Below, piece by piece: positions 58,768 through 64,000 of a DNA stretch of 64,000 bases. Numbering within the stretch: position 1 is the first letter of the stretch; each line of letters opens with the position of its first letter. The translations under genes were made by a program, and so were the position numbers. The stretch comes from Pseudidiomarina piscicola (GTDB lineage: Bacteria > Pseudomonadota > Gammaproteobacteria > Enterobacterales > Alteromonadaceae), in NCBI RefSeq assembly GCF_902806985.1, contig NZ_CADCXY010000005.1, positions 98,531-162,530 on the forward strand, in the 5' to 3' direction. The notes below the pieces were generated by a model. It had not been told where the DNA came from, made no database searches, and worked only from the letters and a program-made list of their open reading frames with translations.

Positions 58768-59255
58768 TTAAAAATTGGTTGCTAGGCCTCACAGCTCTAA
58801 CCTTGCTGTCGATAAGCGCCGCCAGCGCTGCAGATTACCGTGAGGTAGAATGGAAAAGCTTGATTCCGGAAGGTTACAAGCCACCCGTTGTGCGCAGTCA
58901 GGCGTATTACGACATGAACCCAGAAGCGATGGGACAACCAGAGTTGAATGCCCCCGTGGTAGAGGCGTTAGACGGGCAAAAGATCCGTATTCCTGGCTTT
59001 GTTGTTCAACTGCAGGCCGAAGACAGCAAAGTGACTGAGTTCTTACTCGTGCCTTATGAGGGGGCCTGTATTCATGTGCCGCCTCCGCCGCCTAATCAGG
59101 TACTTTTGGTGCGCTACCCCGAGGGCTATCCGATGCGTCAGGCATTCAACCCAGTATGGGTCGAGGGTACCGTGACTGTTGAGCGTGCCGACGGCGAACT
59201 GGCAGTGGTAGGTTACCAGCTCGACGCAGCAACTGTGACGCCCTACGGCGGCTAA
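58764..59255 (+). CDS. DUF3299 family periplasmic protein
   Basis: The 163-residue protein has a signal peptide (WLLGLTALTLLSISAASA, cleavage before ADYREVEW) and the hallmark VPYEGACIHVPPPPPNQ of DUF3299. A mature domain of about 140 residues follows. The function is unknown. Its ATG overlaps the permease stop, so it is co-translated with the ABC genes and is probably a periplasmic partner. Upstream in-frame codons lie within the permease gene and were excluded. It is convergent with the TIGR04219 barrel gene three bases away. Confidence 0.9.
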   Translation: MIKNWLLGLTALTLLSISAASAADYREVEWKSLIPEGYKPPVVRSQAYYDMNPEAMGQPELNAPVVEALDGQKIRIPGFVVQLQAEDSKVTEFLLVPYEGACIHVPPPPPNQVLLVRYPEGYPMRQAFNPVWVEGTVTVERADGELAVVGYQLDAATVTPYGG

Positions 59256-59257
59256 AC

Positions 59258-60016
59258 TTAGAAGTGGATCTCTAAACCTAAATAAGGTCCTCGATACTCA
59301 AGATCACTATAAACATCGTCAAGATCATCGAGTTCGATATTAAAAACGCGATAACCTAGTTGCAGATTTACATCGACAGCTAGGTTTTCTACCATTCGGT
59401 ATTCAAGCCCTGCTTCGTAATCTTCAACCTTTGAGTCGTCCACACTGACCGCATTCGCAATACCGTAGACAGTAAACGGCGTGGCCGGAATACCGACGCG
59501 TAACTGACTGTACAAAGTAGGAATCCAGCCATCGGTGGCTTGTGTGGTGAAGAAGTCTTGGTTACGCACCTCAATATTGCCTTCAACACGTTTAGCCGTG
59601 GCACCAACATCAAACGTTAGCAGATCATTGTCGAATAACTCATAGTAAAACGTATAGTCGGTATGGCTAAAATCGCTTTGGTACATAAGCGGTTGGGTAG
59701 TGCTAAAAGTGCTACCAAAGAATTCATAGTCTTGGCTAAGCGTATGCTCACCAGAGCCTTTCAGCTCGTTATGACGCACTTTTAGGTTTGGGAACAAAGG
59801 TACTGGGTGTTCGAGCGCGAGATAATAACTACCTTGAGACTCATCACCAAAGCTGAATTCTGGATTATTGCGCTCACTACCGAAGCTACCGCTTGTATCG
59901 GTGCGCCAAATTTGACCACCGGCATAAACACCAAACACGGTGTCCGCAGCGACAGGAGCAGAAAGCACACAGCATGCGAGTGCGGCTGTGAGCGTTAGAG
60001 TATTGCGATTAACCAT
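59258..60016 (-). CDS. TIGR04219 family outer-membrane beta-barrel protein
   Basis: The 252-residue protein has a signal peptide (LTAALACCVLSAPVAA, cleavage before DTVFG) and alternating aromatic strands ending LGLEIHF with a terminal Phe. VFGVYAGGQIWRTDTSGSFG and the later YELFDNDLLTFDVGATAKRVEG match the TIGR04219 family of Shewanella/Alteromonas-type bacteria. Function is unknown. It follows the PCu(A)C gene by 12 bases on the minus strand, so the two may be co-transcribed. Confidence 0.85.
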   Translation of the reverse strand: MVNRNTLTLTAALACCVLSAPVAADTVFGVYAGGQIWRTDTSGSFGSERNNPEFSFGDESQGSYYLALEHPVPLFPNLKVRHNELKGSGEHTLSQDYEFFGSTFSTTQPLMYQSDFSHTDYTFYYELFDNDLLTFDVGATAKRVEGNIEVRNQDFFTTQATDGWIPTLYSQLRVGIPATPFTVYGIANAVSVDDSKVEDYEAGLEYRMVENLAVDVNLQLGYRVFNIELDDLDDVYSDLEYRGPYLGLEIHF

Positions 60017-60028
60017 AGAACGACATCC

Positions 60029-60493
60029 TTACGATTCTTGATTGAAGGGCTCGACAAGTTGACGTACTTCCGCCTCAACTTGCACCGCGTCAGCATCCTC
60101 GAACAGCACCTCAAAATCAACCGTGTCACCGACTTTAAACGGATTTTTTACACCAAAAAACATGACGTGGTAACCGCCTGGCTCAAAAGTCACGGTTTCA
60201 TCAGCGGCAATCACTAACTTTGGCACCCTCGTCATCCGCATCATGCCATCCTCAGTCATAATGTGGCGATGCACCTCGGCCGCCCGCGCCGCGTCGGTTC
60301 GAATGCCGATAACGGTTACCGCCAGCTCACCAGTGTTATGCACAGTCATATAGCCAGCACCATTTTCGGTGCCAGGTATGGTCGGCTTGACCCATGCTTC
60401 GGTCACTTCGACCTGCGCCGCAGATGCAGGTGCAGGTGCAGATAAGCTAACCAATAGCGGCAATAGCGTAAGTGCGGTTATTACTCTCTTCAT
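60029..60493 (-). CDS. Copper chaperone PCu(A)C family protein
   Basis: The 154-residue periplasmic protein has a signal peptide (ALTLLPLLVSLSAPAPASA) and a cupredoxin-like domain with the copper motif: His in EVHRHIMTEDGMMRM with several Met, then GGYHVMFFG about 30 residues later (H-x-M). Such proteins deliver Cu(I) to cytochrome oxidase or bind periplasmic copper. It lies next to the TIGR04219 barrel gene and close to the ABC/DUF3299 cluster, suggesting a metal-handling neighbourhood. Confidence 0.9.
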   Translation of the reverse strand: MKRVITALTLLPLLVSLSAPAPASAAQVEVTEAWVKPTIPGTENGAGYMTVHNTGELAVTVIGIRTDAARAAEVHRHIMTEDGMMRMTRVPKLVIAADETVTFEPGGYHVMFFGVKNPFKVGDTVDFEVLFEDADAVQVEAEVRQLVEPFNQES

Positions 60494-60530
60494 AACAGGG
60501 CCCTACTTTGGCTTGAAGTTTGCCTATAGT

Positions 60531-60842
60531 CTACACAGCTTTGGGGCGTTTTCGAACCAATAAGTAAATGATTCCAAACAACAGCAGGTAGGGCCACAAC
60601 CAACTGAATAACACTGCTACCAGTGCGACTGCTGCGACGATCATAGCCGCGGCAATACTACCACCGACCATAACGACCAATGCAAAGGCGCCAATCACAA
60701 CCGCTAGCATTACTAAACCGGTAATGCCGATACTCACAATCAGTCCAATAATTGCGCCAAGCACACCTAAAATTGCATCGCCAAACAGGGCAAAAGCAAG
60801 AATGGCTGCAATCACCCAAAGCCAGGTTGATTTGTTACGCAT
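60531..60842 (-). CDS. Small hydrophobic membrane protein of unknown function
   Basis: The 103-residue protein is almost entirely hydrophobic: three to four potential transmembrane segments rich in Ile, Val, Ala and Gly (for example FGDAILGVLGAIIGLIVSIG and MIVAAVALVAVLFSWLWPYL), ending in a basic tail VRKRPKAV. I do not recognise a family. The ATG at 60842 is favoured because GGAG lies seven bases upstream; that GGAG overlaps another ATG at 60854. It is probably monocistronic, 37 bases upstream of the PCu(A)C gene. Confidence 0.7.
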   Translation of the reverse strand: MRNKSTWLWVIAAILAFALFGDAILGVLGAIIGLIVSIGITGLVMLAVVIGAFALVVMVGGSIAAAMIVAAVALVAVLFSWLWPYLLLFGIIYLLVRKRPKAV

Positions 60843-60965
60843 GTTGTTCTCCATTAATAATTAGTACTTAAAAACGTTGTAGCACTAGTTAATACAAGAT
60901 TCATGCCAAGGACGTAGACTGCTGTTTTAGTGAGATTTTTTGTTTTTCTGTCGGCTCAGGTATAA

Positions 60966-60992
60966 AAAAACCGCTACAAAGTAGCGGTTTTT
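60966..60992. terminator. Bidirectional rho-independent terminator after the TonB receptor gene
   Basis: AAAAACCGCTAC (60966-60977) and its complement at 60981-60992 form a 12-bp stem with loop AAA; both flanks supply A/T runs, so it can act on the minus strand after the TonB-dependent receptor (stop at 61013). The perfect stem and T run make this the clearest terminator in the window apart from the rRNA one. Confidence 0.85.
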
Positions 60993-61012
60993 ACTAATTG
61001 CTTCCTAAGTGG

Positions 61013-63430
61013 CTAGAAGCGATAGGTCAACTCTGCATAGTAGTATCCACCGTTGAAACCAAACGGGGCATTGGTCAGCGGATACATAAAAATACCGTTA
61101 AACTGACTGCCCTCTGGCTGCTTATCTGGGTACTCATCAAACAAGTTTTGTACGCCGGCACTGACAGATAGCTGGGGGCTAAAACGATACTTTGCCGACA
61201 AATCTGTAATCCATTTAGCACCATACTCGGTTCTCACACCTTGGCTATTTTCCAACACATAGTCACCAAAATAGTTGAAGGCCAAGCGAGTTTCCAACGC
61301 ACTTAAGGTGTGAGTAAAGGCTATACTGCCACTATTTTGCGGCACAGAGCGTGTCATTCGGGTACGTTCGACGCCATCAAACAAGCTGTCTTCAAGCCCA
61401 TCCAGCAACGCTGGTAAATTGACATCGTCTATCTCAGTTTTGTTATACCCGTAAGCCATTTGCGTACGCAGCTCTCCTAGCTCGGCCAGCTGGAAGGTTT
61501 TGGCTGCCACAACGTCGATACCACGCGAGGTGGTATCCACTGCGTTCACAAAGAATCGCGCATTATCGGCGCCACTTGCGGCCAACGCGTCAGCCACGGC
61601 GGCTGAGTCTTGCGGGCTAACATCTCCCGAGAGAATAATGCGGTCCTCTATTTCAATTTGAAACGCGTCAATGGTTAAGGTGAAGCCTTCGTAGCCATTA
61701 TAAACGATACCGCCACTAAAGCTCCGTGATTGTTCTGGCTCAAGTCCGTTAATACCAAGCTCACGTGCGACAGTGCTTATATTGTTAAAGGTGCCACTTT
61801 GTTCAGGTTGTAAACCATTGCCCCGATCAATGAACAACGTCGAGATATTCGAGAAATACAACTGCTGTACACTTGGCGCACGGAACCCGGTATTCGCCGT
61901 GGCGCGAAGTGCCCACTCATCGGTCAGGTCATAGCGCCCCGAGAGCTTCCAACTGGTGTGGCTGCCAAAGTCAGAGTAGTCTTCATAGCGCACCGCAGCG
62001 CCCCATTGAAAGTTAGCGGTCAGCATATTTTCAACTTCAACGTACACGCCCGTATTGTCGCGTGATTCATCCACTTCCGAGGCGGGCTTAAAGCCCGTAA
62101 AGCCCTGACTACCTGCAGGTCGGTCGGCATAACCACCATCGCGGTAAGAAGCTTGTTCACCAGCGCGGATCTGATAACTATTTTCACGATAGCTAACCCC
62201 GAAAGCGACTGACAAATCAGAATTGTTAACGAACGGAACAAACCGCGAAACATCGACCGTCGCATTCAATTCATCAGTGATGAGCGTGCCGGCATCAAAC
62301 TGCGTTTGAGAACTTGGCCCTATGGATGCATTAATGGAGTTTTCCACACGATAGTGAAATTCACTCTCGCCATAGCCGGTGCTCGCATCAACCCGCCACT
62401 GACCGATATCAAATTTATAGCCGACATACGCTGAGGTATCACGTGTGTCAGGCGTCAGTAATGGCAAAAAGCCGTCTGGATACACTTCGAGGATATTGCG
62501 CGAGTCGAGTGCACGGCGATAAAAGGCCCCGGACTGCGACGTCCGATCACTTACCCCGCCAAAGGCATACAGTTCACCTTCACCTAGACCGACGCTAGCG
62601 TTTGCAAACAACGCTTTATTCTCGAATTCTGCAGCACCAACATGATGATTGAAGCGATCAAAGGTCGCTTCACGAGGATCCGGTTCGCCATCGACCAGCG
62701 GGTATTGTTGACGCGGATCAGGCCCTGCGCGATTGGTCTTATTCTTATGGTGATACTCAGCAGAAAGCGTTAGGTGCCCGTCGTCGCCGAGTTCCAGCCC
62801 TACATTACCGTGAACCTTATACTGTTCGCCATCGCCTTCATAGGTTTGCCCACTGTTAACCGTGACACTGCCGCCTTCAGACTGATCCTTAAGGACGATA
62901 TTGATCACGCCTGCGATAGCATCTGATCCATACAGCGCCGCGGCACCGTCACGCAGTACTTCAATTCGTTTAATTGACGAGATCGGAATAGCGTTAAGAT
63001 CAACGTTCGAACTTCCACGACCGGTAGTTCCACTTAAATGTACCAAGGCACTCATATGACGGCGCTTGCCGTTAACTAGAACCAAGGTATGATCCGGTGA
63101 AAGCCCACGTAGCGATGCAGGTCGAACTGCATCCGAGCCGTCAGTGACCGACGATGAAGGAAAATTGAAACTCGGCACAGCATATTGCAATGCTCGCGCA
63201 GTCTCGGTGATACCACTCGCAGTGAGGTCTTCACCGGTAATAATATCAACCGGAGCAGTACCATCGGTCGCAGTACGCATCGATAACCGGGAGCCAATCA
63301 CCTGGATCCGCTCTTGCGCTTCCACCGTTGAAGTTGACTGCTCTTGTGCAACAACAGTCGTACTAAAGCCAGCGACACTGGTCGCCACGCCAGCACTCAT
63401 CATTGCCACTAATGATTTTTTAAGGTGCAT
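61013..63430 (-). CDS. TonB-dependent outer-membrane receptor
   Basis: The 805-residue protein has a signal peptide (ending near TTVVAQ), a plug domain (about 40-170) with RIQVIGSRLSMRT (TonB-box-like region), VNGKRRHMSALVHL and RIEVLRDGAAALYGSDAIAGVINIVLK, and a 22-strand barrel ending with YYYAELTYRF. It imports a large substrate across the outer membrane using TonB energy; the ligand (siderophore, vitamin or sugar) cannot be told. AGGAG precedes the ATG. It is flanked by a strong terminator and by the repeat region next to the rRNA operon, and no transport partner is adjacent. Confidence 0.95.
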   Translation of the reverse strand: MHLKKSLVAMMSAGVATSVAGFSTTVVAQEQSTSTVEAQERIQVIGSRLSMRTATDGTAPVDIITGEDLTASGITETARALQYAVPSFNFPSSSVTDGSDAVRPASLRGLSPDHTLVLVNGKRRHMSALVHLSGTTGRGSSNVDLNAIPISSIKRIEVLRDGAAALYGSDAIAGVINIVLKDQSEGGSVTVNSGQTYEGDGEQYKVHGNVGLELGDDGHLTLSAEYHHKNKTNRAGPDPRQQYPLVDGEPDPREATFDRFNHHVGAAEFENKALFANASVGLGEGELYAFGGVSDRTSQSGAFYRRALDSRNILEVYPDGFLPLLTPDTRDTSAYVGYKFDIGQWRVDASTGYGESEFHYRVENSINASIGPSSQTQFDAGTLITDELNATVDVSRFVPFVNNSDLSVAFGVSYRENSYQIRAGEQASYRDGGYADRPAGSQGFTGFKPASEVDESRDNTGVYVEVENMLTANFQWGAAVRYEDYSDFGSHTSWKLSGRYDLTDEWALRATANTGFRAPSVQQLYFSNISTLFIDRGNGLQPEQSGTFNNISTVARELGINGLEPEQSRSFSGGIVYNGYEGFTLTIDAFQIEIEDRIILSGDVSPQDSAAVADALAASGADNARFFVNAVDTTSRGIDVVAAKTFQLAELGELRTQMAYGYNKTEIDDVNLPALLDGLEDSLFDGVERTRMTRSVPQNSGSIAFTHTLSALETRLAFNYFGDYVLENSQGVRTEYGAKWITDLSAKYRFSPQLSVSAGVQNLFDEYPDKQPEGSQFNGIFMYPLTNAPFGFNGGYYYAELTYRF

Positions 63431-63476
63431 AAGGATATCTCCTACAAAATAATGCTTAATGTGGCGTAAGGATATC
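63421..63476. repeat. Near-direct repeat in the leader of the TonB receptor gene
   Basis: TAAGGTGCATAAGGATATC (63421-63439) and TAATGTGGCGTAAGGATATC (63457-63476) share most positions, including an identical core AAGGATATC. The first copy covers the start codon and ribosome site of the receptor on the minus strand; the second is 36 bases upstream. A duplicated segment or a bound motif are both possible. Confidence 0.45.
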
Positions 63477-63555
63477 AGGGGTAAGGGATTTCGTTCAGTC
63501 GCGTTAGTTCTAAGGTATAGCTAAAAGCGAAGAGCGTACGCTGCGCTGTTCGTAC

Positions 63556-63873
63556 GTTCGGCTGCGCCTCTCTGTTCGTTGGTCGTACGCGCTTCGCGCT
63601 GCTCGCAAAGGCGAAAAGCGCTGTTTGATATTAGCTGTTAGATGTTCGTTAGGGCCAAACACGAAAGCGATGTTCGATGTTTGATGTTTGATGTTCGTGA
63701 AGGCAAAGACTGAAAGCGATGTTTGTTTTATCTTTTTCAAACAGCGAACAGCAAACAGCAAACATCGCCTTTCGCTCTTGCTCTTTTTGTCTTTTTCAAA
63801 CGACGAGCAGTGAGGCGCGAGCCGAACGTACGACCAACGAATAGTGAGGCGCAGCCGAACGCACGACCAACGC
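63556..63873. repeat. Inverted and 7-bp-periodic repeat region beside the rRNA operon
   Basis: No gene is supported between 63431 and 63932. The outer arms 63556-63589 and 63827-63860 are inverted copies with 32 of 34 matching bases. The right arm is also part of a direct repeat (about 63810-63840 and 63844-63873). Inside, four consecutive heptamers GATGTTY (63669-63696) are mirrored by four RAACAKC (63739-63766), and degenerate heptamers occupy 63620-63654. A further hairpin joins 63712-63725 with 63759-63773. It follows the rRNA terminator. Confidence 0.8.
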
Positions 63874-63887
63874 TCTTTTGTTTCCAC

Positions 63888-63918
63888 AAAAAAAAAGCCC
63901 CCAGCGTTAGCTGAGGGC
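63888..63918 (-). terminator. Rho-independent terminator of the rRNA operon
   Basis: On the minus strand GCCCTCAGC pairs with GCTGGGGGC (plus 63910-63918 and 63897-63905, 4-base loop, one G-T pair) and is followed by nine T (plus 63888-63896). It lies 15 bases past the end of the 5S rRNA. Confidence 0.9.
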
Positions 63919-63932
63919 CTCTTCTAAATTAA

Positions 63933-64000
63933 AGCCTGGCGGTGTCCTACTCTCACATGGGGAAGCCCCACACTACCATCGGCGCTGAAGCGTTTCACTA
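63933..64000 (-). rRNA. rrf: 5S ribosomal RNA, 3' part (cut by the window end)
   Basis: Read on the minus strand, the last bases match the 3' half of gammaproteobacterial 5S rRNA: the AGCGCCGATGGTAGTGTGGG region, then CCCCATGTGAGAGTAGG, and the closing CGCCAGGC that pairs with the 5' end. The 5' part, and presumably 23S and 16S, lie beyond 64000. The exact 3' end may differ by one or two bases. Confidence 0.95.

Noticed and set aside
63669..63766. CRISPR-like array in the heptamer tracts
   Set aside because: The units are only 7 bp and contiguous, with no spacers of constant length and no cas genes nearby.
63510..63887. 125-residue open frame on the minus strand in the repeat region
   Set aside because: Its composition follows the nucleotide repeats, it has no family features, and it overlaps the rRNA terminator flank; it is an effect of the low-complexity DNA.

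Overview
The window reads as a chromosome segment of a marine-type gammaproteobacterium in the Alteromonadales, most likely Idiomarinaceae (Idiomarina/Pseudidiomarina-like). This placement is inferred from gene content and synteny, not from a search. Gene order closely follows two Escherichia coli regions: fba-pgk-epd-tkt-metK-rsmE-gshB-yqgE-ruvX (about 63-66 min) and rapA-rluA-djlA-lptD-surA-pdxA-rsmA-apaG-apaH, hemL/erpA, mrcB-hrpB, sfsA-dksA-gluQ-pcnB-folK and panBC (about 1-4 min). Several genes are typical of marine relatives instead: PLP-type aspartate decarboxylase (panP) in place of panD, hemJ, a DUF6776 protein, a TIGR04219 barrel and an ABC/DUF3299 cluster. No phage, transposon, CRISPR array or tRNA gene was seen. 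Nearly the whole window is ordinary, densely packed core genome.

Layout. 1-1.9 kb: hairpin-rich leader, TerC-family membrane protein and a convergent DUF481 outer-membrane protein. 2-11.6 kb (minus strand): tkt-epd-pgk-fba central carbon operon, metK with MetJ-like boxes, a zinc alcohol dehydrogenase and a secreted M1 aminopeptidase. 11.6-14.3 kb: rsmE-gshB-yqgE-ruvX. 14.4-21 kb: PIN-PhoH ATPase, rapA, rluA, djlA and an AmgK-like kinase that appears to have lost its catalytic residues. 21.1-27.7 kb: envelope/vitamin/translation operon lptD-surA-pdxA-rsmA-apaG-apaH. 27.7-37 kb: tyrS, murein endopeptidase, anmK, pepQ, erpA, DUF6776, hemJ, pyrB, hemL. 37-43.2 kb: mrcB, hrpB, pepB. 43.2-49 kb: sfsA-dksA-gluQ-pcnB-folK-panB-panC. 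49-55.1 kb (minus): mpl-ubiX-yadG-yadH-trmB-like-panP. 55.2-59.3 kb: fbp, ppa, ABC ATPase, permease and DUF3299 protein. 59.3-63.4 kb (minus): TIGR04219 barrel, PCu(A)C copper chaperone, small membrane protein and TonB-dependent receptor. 63.5-64 kb: a 7-bp-periodic inverted-repeat region, then the terminator and 3' end of a 5S rRNA belonging to an rRNA operon that enters from the right.

How the genes work together. The sugar-phosphate genes (tkt, epd, pgk, fba, fbp) cover lower glycolysis/gluconeogenesis and the pentose-phosphate shuttle. epd and pdxA contribute to PLP synthesis; PLP (or PMP) is used by HemL and PanP here. panB, panC and panP supply pantothenate. mpl, anmK, the M23 endopeptidase and mrcB belong to murein synthesis and recycling, and the degenerate AmgK suggests that one recycling branch has been lost. 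erpA, hemJ and hemL support Fe-S and haem supply. Operons are tight: many genes overlap by ATGA, and three convergent pairs share 4 bp at their stop codons.

Most interesting points: (1) the AmgK-family protein has HRK in place of HRD and Gly in place of the metal-binding Asp, and no murU lies beside it; (2) pcnB appears to start at AUU, the rare start codon reported for E. coli pcnB; (3) the heptamer-based inverted repeats next to the rRNA operon; (4) an ABC exporter-type pair with a His/Asp-rich loop linked to a DUF3299 protein, a candidate metal-handling system.
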